Origin: Tricholomella constricta
Taxonomy: Eukaryota; Basidiomycota; Agaricomycetes; Agaricales; Lyophyllaceae
Assembly: GCA_013368375.1 (NCBI GenBank)
Contig: JAACJP010000021.1
Span: forward strand, 310,001 to 374,000
Length of the DNA stretch: 64,000 nt
Direction of reading: 5' to 3'
In this document: one piece after another, positions 9,704 through 20,919 of the stretch
Position numbering within the stretch: position 1 is the stretch's first letter
Layout of the letters: the number at the start of each line of letters is the position of its first letter
The notes under the pieces: generated by a model
Told to the model about the DNA's origin: nothing
The model's database searches: none
The model's input: only the letters and a program-made list of their open reading frames with translations
Translations under genes and position numbers: made by a program

Positions 9704-10854
9704 CGGCGAGCGGGCGCATGTCATTCATCAGTAAATTTGAAAAGTTTGGATATATCATTGTACCCGCTATACTTGTTTGGTGACCTTCCCGACAATTGAC
9801 CGACACTTACCAGCGCCATGGAAGAATTATGAATGATTGTATCGCAATAAAGGTATGCATATGGCTAAAAGTTCGTATGCAGTGTTCTCCATTTGTTCTA
9901 ACAATTCTCTCGTGTTTCAATCCATTAGAATTCCGCCTTGCGATTACGCGCAAATTGCCTCTGTCTGTACAACCTCGAGAAGGTTTTTTTTTACCAATTG
10001 TGGGGTTGACCACCCAGCGGCATCGTGAGCGTATACTCAGTCCGAAACTCTTTCCAGGTTGGATAGGAATGATCGTATGATTACAGCTGACGCTAAGGCA
10101 CATAGTACGGTGGTGGAGTCAATCTAGCTACAGGCCGGCATAGCCCACATCGTCGTCACTAAAGCTATCCTCGTCGTTGTCCCCGTCACCATTGGCATCG
10201 GTGTCATCCTCCTCCTCGTCACTATCGTTCTCCTTCTCGTCGTCATCATCATTGTCGTCTTCGTCGTCATCGTCACTGCAGGCAAGGTTGATCAGGTGTG
10301 TCTATCGATTTCGACATCAGACTCTTCGGGAGGTGGGTCGTCATCTTGTTCGCGCTTGACCATGTCTTCAGGATCTAACGTTGGTTATAAACAGCCAAAA
10401 ACAGGACCGCACGATGCAGATGCATGTCGGTCATTCCAGGAGAGCCACCGCAGATCTCTTGTGACTTTGTCGATGAAGTTTTGGACGGTAGACTTCGAAA
10501 CTTAGGATTATGCCAGAGGTAAGCAAGCCAGTGGAAATTTGATCCACCACGCCATGCTGGATGAATTTACTAAAGCAGAAAATCAGTCCCTGTATTGGCG
10601 GATGCACGTCAAACTTGGTGAAATTGTATACGAGTTCGGACAACCCAGAGCCAACAAAAACAAACACATCTCAATTTAGTCTTGATCATGTTAGATGTCC
10701 AAGTTAGGACAGTCTCGACGCGCACATGCGCGCTGCGGATAATACTCCCGCGACCCTGACGCATCGCATCACGACCACCGCCGACGCGGAACTTACGACG
10801 CCACAATCCATCCATCGGTCTCAATCGCTACCTTTCGGATTCAATTCCCTTTGT
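9704..10854. other. Intergenic region with one decayed coding remnant
   Basis: Apart from the acidic-tail remnant at 10128-10400 nothing coding is supported. On the minus strand, 10690-10800 shares short stretches (for example GTGCGCGTCGAG) with 34010-34060, suggesting a common repeat family. Confidence 0.4.
10128..10400 (-). pseudogene. Acidic C-terminal remnant of an unidentified gene
   Basis: The minus strand encodes a segment with LDPEDMVKRE followed by Asp/Glu-rich blocks, ending VGYAGL and a TAG at 10128-10130. A one-base frame change separates the two parts near 10290. The composition resembles tails of repeat-encoded fungal proteins, but the family cannot be named. Confidence 0.35.
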
Positions 10855-11210
10855 CGTTTCCTCATACTCTTGTACTAGTATCGAACGAGCCATAGGCTCG
10901 TGTTTCATACCTTTCCCGTTATTTACTGTTCTCCTCCAGAACCAGTCTTTTTGTTCGTCTACTTACAGCCTAGTATAGTCAGGTATTTTACTTATATACT
11001 GGCGCTTTTCTAGTTAGTCGCCTCAGTCGTTTGACCGCCGTCTCGCGTGCAAACACTGAGGTAAAGTCGTTACTTATTGTTATCGCATCGTTTACTAACA
11101 ATACCTGTAGTCTATTATCTACAGGTGAATATACAGTCGTTTGACCGCCGTCTCGCGTGCAAACACTGAGTCTATTATCTAAAGATATTCTAACAGATCA
11201 TACAACATTG
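10855..11210 (+). repeat. LTR relic with a TATA box, hairpin and internal duplication
   Basis: A TATA-like box (TTATATACT, about 10992) is followed about 25 nt later by a hairpin with arms CCTCAG (11021-11026) and CTGAGG (11056-11061). The same arrangement occurs at 33757-33832. The 37-bp stretch at 11024-11060 is repeated at 11134-11170. No intact ends or target duplication were found. Confidence 0.4.
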
Positions 11211-11568
11211 TCGCTGAGCAGATCTGCACTTCGACCGCTTTCATTCCTCGAGGTGAGTTTGTAATATTTTCGTTACAAACTTACCTATATGTGTCTGTGT
11301 CCCTTGGAGGCACTGGGTGTATGTTACTCTGGCTGCAGGACCGCGAATCATTGATCACCGCTTGGAACAAAAATGTCGATAAGGTTAGTTAAGTCCATAC
11401 TCTTTACAAGGCTTTACCTTCTTCTCTCCTTTCTCTCTCCTGATGGAGAAAAACAACGATCATTCACCCAACTTAGGTCGCTAACATTTATGTAGTCTTC
11501 TCGACGACACTTCAAAAGCCACGTCAGCGTAAGTTCGTTCTTCAACATCCTCCCACTTCTCAACTCCC

Positions 11569-12227
11569 ATGACCTCCCTCAGTGCACCTTCGACCCCATC
11601 TAACACCCTTACGGCTTCTCAAGCTGCTAACTGTACGTCACAGACCCCGTTGCAGAGGTGGCTCGCCTCAAGCGCACAATTTTTGACTTGAAGGAATCTC
11701 TTAGCCCTGCGGGGCCCAACAAACGCCTGTGAGTGTTTGAACTTCGTCTCTAAATGGTTTCAGCTCATGATATATCACTTAAAGCACATCCACCATCGCT
11801 CTCGGGCGTGCATTCGTCGCCTAGTTACCCTTTCTCAAGATCTCCCAACATTTATGTGAGAGGCCGATCACCAAGACTAAACTACTAAATACTGATGGTG
11901 CTGTCATTGCTTTGTACCTATCAAATGTGAGTCTAGTTCACGTATAGGTCCGAGTATTCAAAGCGGCCATTTTACAGCTTACTCGCGGTGCCAACAATGC
12001 CCGCAGTGATTCGAGGAAGTACAAGCCAAGGTCCGCGCAAAATCCCTTTTGAAGTGGTAGAACAAGTGAGTACTTATTTCATCCAAGCAATGTCTGTCTA
12101 ATAGGAACACTATGCAGGCAGATCTTTCCTGTCCGTGCCGCAGCAGTAGCAACCTCTTGCGCTTCTATCAACAAGCTCAAGGCCCGGCGTGCCAAAAATG
12201 AGGCAGAATATGATGCGGCTGTTTAGT
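11569..12227 (+). pseudogene. Decayed gene of a basidiomycete family resembling DUF6698
   Basis: Conceptual exons begin with an ATG at 11569 and a Ser/Thr-rich leader. A segment VARLKRTIFDLKESLS follows, then ALGRAFVRLV, then TRGANNARSDDSRK and a Lys/Ala-rich end. The order and the GAxxARSDD motif recall the DUF6698-type family, from memory and not searched. In-frame stops and frame changes lie between the recognisable parts. Confidence 0.4.
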
Positions 12228-12977
12228 TACTGGCGACGGATTGCTGGGCATGAGCTCGTTCTTATGGATAGATTCTTTTCTATACTGCTCAATATCATTT
12301 ATTTCTCTATACATTATCCATTGTCTGGATCATTTGGACTGGATCATTTGGACTAGTTGGTAACCCATTTGCCGATCACTTCTCTCGTGCAACAATCGGC
12401 CAGGCAACAGAACATTATGCCGTTGAGAGGATTGTCCACAATGCACTTTCTGAAATGCACCAATCACTCACATGTAGGAAGGATGTAGGAAAAGGGTAAG
12501 GACTTACACTACAGCTCAGAATTGTGTATATTCTCATTCCCGCGCATTGTTACACGGGAATGGCCACATATTATGCAATTCGACCTAGGATTACTGGATC
12601 ATATCTCGGAATATAAGGAGTGTTGTAATATTCTGCTGAATTAGGTGTCTGACATCAACTTTTACCACTGGTATGACCATTACAATTCATTATCGAAACT
12701 TACACTGCGGGCATGAGCCTATATAAGCACGAGATATATGCTGTAATTATTCTGAATTTATTTATAATACAACCAAAAAATGATCGGCGATTAAATGAGG
12801 AGTTTATTTACAATATATTCTGAAACAAAGTCCACTACAAAACTGGTGACAATATTAAAGATAACTTAGAAATACGATCATGTTCTATTCGCTGGCAAAA
12901 ACTCAAATTTATTTGTAATACCATCACCATTTATCCAGCAAGCATATGGTGAACATGTGGTAAAATATGATTGATGC
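12228..12977. other. AT-rich intergenic stretch, nothing recognised
   Basis: No open frame with coding character and no repeat with definable ends was seen. A GGATCATTTGGACT-type short direct repeat occurs around 12330-12355. Confidence 0.5.
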
Positions 12978-13481
12978 TGTCAGGGGAACTCTCGTTCACG
13001 CTCTCCGACGCTCACAGATCGTTCCCCGACTCACGCGCTCGCCCCCGACCGAACGATCACGATCCCGACCCGACGCTCTGACCCAAGCGTCGGTGTACAT
13101 ACTTACTCACTTCCTGTCGCTTCCCCTCACTCCCCGCGCGCGCCCGACGCCGATCCCGACCACCCGACATCCCGACGTCGGCTGCCCCGCCTCGTGCCCG
13201 TACCCTGGGCCACGAGGATCGGACAGCGTCGGGAACGTGTCCGTACACGCGCCGCACACCATTCGTTACTATTACATGTACAGTACACTCTGGAGGACCA
13301 GCCCTCACGTCCTACACTCGTATATAGTCGGCCCCCTGGCATTTGGGAATCCTTTACACTATTCTCTTCGGATTCCCCCTTGCCAGGTAAGCCTTACTTA
13401 CCTTCGTTACTGTACATCAATATAACTTCAGATTCCCCCTTGCCAGTGTGATAGCGCTCCACTGTAAGGGTTGCCCTAACA
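12978..13481 (+). repeat. Solo LTR with 5-bp target-site duplication GATGC
   Basis: The element runs from TGTCAGGGG to CCCTAACA (inverted ends TGTNAGGG/CCCTAACA). It is flanked by GATGC at 12973-12977 and again at 13482-13486. This is the signature of an LTR left after LTR-LTR recombination. A related, truncated LTR lies at 13937-14340. Confidence 0.85.
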
Positions 13482-13797
13482 GATGCATTTATTTATCATA
13501 CTAATGCCCTATTGGCAAGAGATTGATCGGGAGTTTTATTTCCAATATATTCTGACTTATGATCAACATCTTTGTTGTGATCATATCAACTGCGCCCGTA
13601 ACTGCTACACTTGACAACACAACGGGATATTATAGATACAATATTGAAATCACATTATACTACATATTGAGAGCAAGACAATTTACAAGAGGCGATACAC
13701 AGCAAAATTGCATCCAAGAAAACAAAGAATTTAGCTATAGATCTAGTCCAAAGTTAGATTGGATATACTTTTAGAAGGTCATATGCACCTTTGAAGA

Positions 13798-13936
13798 TCA
13801 ATCGTCACCAGATTCATGGGTCAATGCTTCAGCAAAGAGCTCATCCATAATGACATCATTGTCGAGGGTGAGCAGCAACGTGGGAGCATTGACAGCAATG
13901 AACAGTGCAGGAGTGCTGGCAATGACAGACAGCGTG
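13798..13936 (-). pseudogene. Short C-terminal coding remnant, unknown family
   Basis: The minus strand is open for 45 codons ending at a TGA (13798-13800), with a hydrophobic stretch (ALFIAVNAPTLLLTL) followed by DELFAEAL and an acidic end. It is cut on its upstream side by the LTR fragment at 13937. No family assignment. Confidence 0.3.
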
Positions 13937-14340
13937 TGTTAGGAGAACTCCCTTTCATGCCCTCCGACGCCCACCAATCGTCCCCCAGCTCATGTGATTG
14001 CTCCCGACCGTTTGCGATCCCAACCCCTGACGCTCCGACCCAAGCGTCGGTGTATATACTTACACACTTCCTGTCTTTTCCCCTCTCTCCCTGCGCGCGC
14101 CCGACGCCGATCCTGACCACCTGATATCCCGACGTTGGCTGTCCCAACTCGTGCCTGTACCCTGAGCCACGAGGATCGGACAGCATCGGGAACGTGTCCA
14201 TACATGCGCTGCAGACCATTCCTTGATTATTATGTGCAGTACTCATATATAGTCGGCCCACTGGCATTGGGGATCCTTAGTCTATTCTCTTCGGATTCCC
14301 CTCTGCCAGATAAGCCCCTCTTTACATTCCTTACTGTACT
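13937..14340 (+). repeat. Truncated LTR related to 12978-13481
   Basis: It starts TGTTAGGAG and follows the solo LTR at 12978 base for base with scattered substitutions up to about the TTACTGTAC motif, then diverges. It lacks about 100 bp of the 3' part, including the CCCTAACA end. Confidence 0.7.
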
Positions 14341-14802
14341 TGACGCACTGATTGACCCTGACGTTGCTCTCGAGGTTGCCTCCGATGTTCCTCCCGAGAG
14401 ACTTCCAAGAAGAGCTCAGAATTGAGGCTGAATATATTCTAAAAATGAACAAAGTAGATTCTCCACTCAAATGTCACTGATTATAAAGATAGATCTGTCA
14501 TTGATATTCACAATATGATCAGCTTCATATCCACCATCAATAGAGTGATCAAATTTCAAAAAAATCCCAAATATAAGCGAGAAGTAAAGTGAGATCTTAT
14601 TACTAACATAATCTTGATAAAGACCTTGACCACATGGTGACTATTTGTTTGAACTTATAAGGAACTTATTCACATTTTGATCATTGGATTGATAGCAAAT
14701 CATAATTTTAAATATGATCAAAATAAAATCAAAATAAAATTGATGTTATTTTGGGCTTCTCCCCGCGGTGTTAGCAAATTCACTGATGTTTGCACTCTGT
14801 TT
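14341..14802. other. AT-rich spacer, nothing recognised
   Basis: Low-GC sequence between the LTR fragment and the duplicated TFIIIC block, without a supported gene. Confidence 0.5.
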
Positions 14803-14835
14803 GGCTCAACCAAATAGTAAATACCGACTTTGGAC

Positions 14836-15539
14836 ATGAACACCGCGTCTCTGTGCCCGGGCTACAAGCACGTCGACGCCTTCGATCCGCCCAATGACTA
14901 CGAGGACGACGAGGAGGAGGTCACGTACGTCACCCTCGACCTCGGCAGCATTGAGCCTACCCTCGTCCCGAGCTCGTCCACCTACCGCCTCATCGGCCTC
15001 GACACCCCGACACCGTTCCTCCAGCTCTCGGGCACGATATTGAAAGGCCGCCATGAGACTCTGCTTGGGACGGAGCTGATCTTTGCTGATGTGAAAGGTG
15101 GGTGTGCGCGTGCTCGTGCTACGTACTCCTACTCCTGAGACCCCCGCTCGCAGACCCGCCGCCGCAGAATGTGCTGCATAAAAAGGCGGGCACGCATACA
15201 CACACGCTCGCGCATCTCGCGGGGACCTCGCAGCGCGTGTGCTTCCGTGAGGTGCGCCTACAGCCAAAGGACACCTCCGCCCTCGCCTCGACGTCTTCAT
15301 CCACGCCTTACGTGCTTGTGGGCAAAGGCAAGGAGGTTGACGAGGCACCTGGCAATTTGGCGATGGAGGTCGAGGCCGCTGCGCTCATGGTGGATCGCGT
15401 GACGGGGAAGAATGCGCCGAGGCCGAGGGCGGCACGGACCAAGGTGGGCGCAGCGGAGAGCACAAGGCAGACAAGAGGGAGGAAGGCGAAGGGAAAAGGG
15501 AGGGCGGAGCAGCAGGAACAGGATATGGATGTGGATTAA
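14836..15539 (+). CDS. TFIIIC subunit (tau55/Sfc7-like, triple-barrel domain), copy A
   Basis: Two exons, 14836-15097 and 15154-15539, are joined in phase and encode 215 residues. The N-terminal half matches the TFIIIC_sub6 (10-stranded triple barrel) domain with YVTLDLGS, PSSSTYRLIGLD and LFGT-like LLGTEL segments. In TFIIIC this subunit pairs with its partner during assembly of the RNA polymerase III initiation factor on A and B boxes. The C-terminal half is Lys/Arg-rich (RGRKAKGKGRAEQQ) and ends in an acidic MDVD. The frame is intact, so this copy could be functional, although its surroundings are decayed. It converges with the H4 fragment at 15771. Confidence 0.8.
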
Positions 15540-15770
15540 GGGTAGCACTTTCGACTCTCATCCAGCCAGTGGTCTTGGTCTCAGCGCTAAGGTAGTATAT
15601 GATTTCATGTATGTATAACAATTATACGCAAGGCAAGGGCATAGTTACAAATACTGTACAAAGTCTCATAAAGATAAACAGAACACGAGATTGCGACCCG
15701 AGGTGCGTGTTTTCATTTATAGCAAGGTGAGGTGGTCTGTGCGCACACAGTGGGGCATTTGTGAGTGCAC

Positions 15771-18009
<2,239 letters not shown>

Positions 18010-19399
18010 ATGTCTATTTCTCAAGATGAGGCGATCGGAATGGCGACTTCTGCTTTGTCTGCGGCCTCTCCAAACGTTGCTGTACTTCACGCGGTACATT
18101 TCAGAACTACTGTACATCCGTGGATATGGAACTAATAAAGTTTGAACCAGGCTTTGAAGGCATGTCAAATTGCGCTCCAAGCCTCACGCGATGACGTGCG
18201 ACGACTGCAGATAGAGAACGAGACACTCAAAGCGGCTGCAGTGATCTCTCCTTCCACCAACTCACAAACGACTGGGACGACCGTTGCATGGCTCAAATCT
18301 GGGCGTCTTGTCGAGCACAAGAGCGAAATCACCAAGAATGCGAAGAAGCTTGTCATTCTTTACGAGCAATGGATGACGAAGGATGCTTTTCAACAGGCAT
18401 GCCCCGTTTCCCCCCCCCCGACCGTCGCAGAACGGTACCGCTCAACAGATGCCTACATTCGGCATGTGACGTTTGTCCTGTATGACCAGTTACCATTTCA
18501 GCTGCACCCTTTTATCGAGAATCTGGCAGCTTTTGGAGACTCGGTATGTTTGATCGTTCATCCAATCACTTATGATATGACGGTGCTGACGGGAGGTGTA
18601 CAGTTCTTAACGCAGCAGTCAGATCAACGCTCAACCATGGTCAAGAATGTCCGAATGCACGGGGCGCTCATCTTTGAAGGCTTAGACATTCCGCTTGCTG
18701 CCTGGTCCCCTGATCATGATCGGGGCCAGGAGCCTACATGTCTGCGCCTTATCTCTTGGAACCCAGATGCGCCAAACTGGCGATATGACCTATAATGCCC
18801 AATTCTTCACCAGGACCCTGAGGATCAGAGCTCGCCGCACCACTTGCAACCCGCTTTGATCAAGGTGCATGTTGTTACTTCTTTACTCTCTTGTCATCGT
18901 TTCTCATGAATTCTGTAGATTGCGCGCCTCATTCTGTTCGGCCCTGGCGCCATTCTGGGTAAAGGTATCTCATCAAACAGCATTGGGACGAAGTGGGGGT
19001 CTATCAAAACCTTTCAGGCTTGATTGCTGGTGTCGCAAACCTCGTACATTATTTTCTTAAGCAGATCTCGTTGCCATAATTTTGCTGATTATTTTACAGG
19101 CCATTTATGTCCTCTCCGCAGACCAATCGTTCAGAGCAACCGGCGAGACGACTGGCATCAAGTACAGCGAGATGTTTCACAAGTGCAAGCAGCTCCTGGA
19201 GGAACAGTTTGAGACGCGAGTGACGCAGGCGATCTTCCGTTACTGGGACGAGCGAGTATTTACTGGTGCGCCTCACGGCGTATTCCAATCTGATTCAGAT
19301 GTCGGAGAATCCTTCCCTGATCTCGATGTCACTGACAACGAGCAGGAGCAAGCAAGGCGAGCCCTGACTCATCAGCAGCATATGGCCCCAGTCACTACA
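18010..19399 (+). pseudogene. Relic gene of an uncharacterised Agaricomycete family, chimeric 3' end
   Basis: Conceptual exons are 18010-18093, 18151-18543 and 18604 onward, with good splice sites (branch-like CTAAT before 18150). They encode a coiled N-terminus (LQIENETLKAA), LYEQWM, VLYDQLPFQLHPFIENL, then ILFGPGAILGKG and a C-terminal block (LSADQSFRATGETTGIKY). The layout recalls a multicopy basidiomycete family, from memory. An in-frame TAA follows WRYDL near 18794, and the frame is hard to maintain around a G run near 18990. At 19400 it runs directly into a fragment of the sacsin-like gene. Confidence 0.5.
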
Positions 19400-19707
19400 G
19401 AGCTTACTGCGCCGTTCGCCCTGGACGTCTTCCAGCCCGACGTTGCAACCTCCCCGTTTCGAGGTTCCGTCGTCCGCCTCCCCCTGCGCACGCTTCCCAG
19501 CGAGATCAGCAGCAAGGTCTACGCGCCCGCTGAGATCCACCAGTTGTTTCTTGATTTTGCGCAAGAGGAGATACATATTGCGCTGTTGTTCCTGAACAGC
19601 GTCTCGTGCATCGAGATGTACGAGATCGATGCGGAGGGGCGGAGGACGTGTCTTGCACGATCGGACGTTGGGAGAGGAGAGAAGAGGGCCCTGTCGGAGG
19701 CTGGGGT
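19400..19707 (+). pseudogene. Sacsin-like gene fragment, copy A part 1
   Basis: Near-identical to exon 4 of the sacsin-like gene (from about 44137), starting at GAGCTTACTG and ending with the codons for SEAG. It contains the VVRLPLRTLPSEISSK and LLFLNSVSCIEMYE motifs of sacsin repeats. The homology resumes at 32438, beyond a 12.7-kb insertion. Confidence 0.9.
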
Positions 19708-19733
19708 CAGTACTTTACACTCCCCCACCTATT
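19708..19733 (+). repeat. Left terminal inverted repeat of the hAT-like element
   Basis: Starts CAGTAC and continues TTTACACTCCCCCACC. Matches the complement of the right end at 32411-32437 except at three of the first six positions. Confidence 0.85.
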
Positions 19734-19845
19734 CCGATCGGACTCCGAGGACTCTGATCAGACTCCTAGGACCATCCTAGGACTCTGATCAGACTATTGC
19801 AAATCATCAACTTATGTAGTTCTGTTTACAAAATAAGCTTATGAA

Positions 19846-19920
19846 GTCCGATCGGACTCCGTAAGACTCTGATAGGACTATGTAGGACTCTGTAAGACTC
19901 TGATAGGACTATGTATTCTA
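19846..19920 (+). repeat. Subterminal tandem repeats of the hAT-like element
   Basis: A unit of about 31 bp containing GTAAGACTCTGATAGGAC is present twice in tandem, followed by further GGACTC motifs. Subterminal repeats like these commonly bind hAT transposases; that role is inferred. Confidence 0.7.
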
Positions 19921-20111
19921 ACTTATGAAATCTTGTCCATACAATAACCTTATGAAGTCCGAACTCTTTCATTTCAACTTGCAGTACAGTTTCAATTAGA
20001 AAAAAGTGGCTTGTTGTTTCAAATCAAGTAGAAACAACAATATATGTATGTCCTATATACTCATGCCCGCACCCGCACCCGCAACCGGTACCCTAACTCT
20101 AAACCCCCCGC

Positions 20112-20532
20112 ATTCATCGTGGTATGGTGGCGGTGTGGTGGTGTGGCGGTGCTCGTCGTGGTCATGGTGGTCGCGGTTGTGTGGTGGCCCTCGTCGTCGT
20201 CGTGGTCATGGTGGTGTGGTAGCCATCGTTGTCGTGTGCTGTGGGCGTTCGTCGTGCTTTGGGTGGCGGTGGTGGTGGTGGTGGTGTGGGGGCCGTCGTC
20301 CGTCACTGTGGGGGCCATCGTCCGTCGTCGTCGTGCTGTGTGTGGGTGCTGGTGGTGCTGTGGGTGGTGTTGTCGGGGTGGTGGTGGTGCTGTGGGGGCC
20401 GTCGCGCGGGGTAGTGGCCGTGCTGGTGCTGGTCGGGTGCTGGTGTGGTGGCCGTCGCGTGGGGTGGCCGTCGGCTGATCGGGTGCTGGCTGGTGCTGGT
20501 CGGGTGCTGGAGCTGGTGGTCGTGGTCGTGGT
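20112..20532 (+). repeat. GTG/GTC-rich trinucleotide array, left part
   Basis: The plus strand is built almost only of GTGGTC, GTGGTG and CCGTCG-type triplets. It is interrupted by Gypsy-2 at 20533 and continues at 31048. Long frames across it on either strand are low-complexity (Val/Trp or Thr/His runs) and are not genes. Confidence 0.9.
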
Positions 20533-20890
20533 TGTCACGAACGTCCCTAACGACCACCCCTAAAGTCACACCCACTACGCTTTCCCACGCACGTCCGCCG
20601 TACATATATGACACCACTTTCTTTTCGGACACCTTACCTCGATATTACCTATTGTTAAGACTAGTTCTCGATTCTCGTTCTCGTTTCTCTCTCTCTCTCT
20701 CAATCTATTTGGCTTCACACCCGTATCACTTGAGCTCGTTCGTTCGAATTAGCCCCGGTGAACACCTCCGTCAACGCTCACGACCTCCGAATACTCCTTC
20801 GTAGGCCGTCTTCCTTGACGGACGTCAGGCCTGTCCGCTTCGGTGGTTCCAGAATAACTCTGTAACCGGCGTGCTACACAGGTCCTAACA
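20533..20890 (+). repeat. Gypsy-2 5' LTR
   Basis: Begins TGTCACGAACG and ends GGTCCTAACA. Identical to the 3' LTR at 30691-31047 except for one extra T near 20620. It contains a CT-rich tract (TCTCTCTCTC). Confidence 0.97.
20604..20647 (+). promoter_or_regulatory. Predicted Gypsy-2 promoter: TATA box and transcript start
   Basis: ATATAT lies at 20604-20609. The predicted start is A20636, 31 nt downstream, because the 12 nt from there (ACCTCGATATTA) are exactly complementary to the primer-binding site. In Tf1 the primer is the first 11 nt of its own mRNA. Confidence 0.6.
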
Positions 20891-20902
20891 TAATATCGAG
20901 GT
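20891..20902 (+). other. Gypsy-2 primer-binding site of the self-priming type
   Basis: TAATATCGAGGT begins at the first base after the 5' LTR and is the exact reverse complement of 20636-20647. It does not look like the 3' end of a tRNA complement (no TGG start). Position, length and partner all fit Tf1/sushi self-priming. Confidence 0.75.
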
Positions 20903-20919
20903 CTACCCACCCACCGGAC

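Noticed and set aside
13937..14340. Second intact solo LTR
   Set aside because: The 3' part and CCCTAACA end are missing and no target duplication could be found.
20891..20910. tRNA-primed binding site for Gypsy-2
   Set aside because: No TGG start and no resemblance to a tRNA 3' end, whereas it is exactly complementary to the LTR transcript start.
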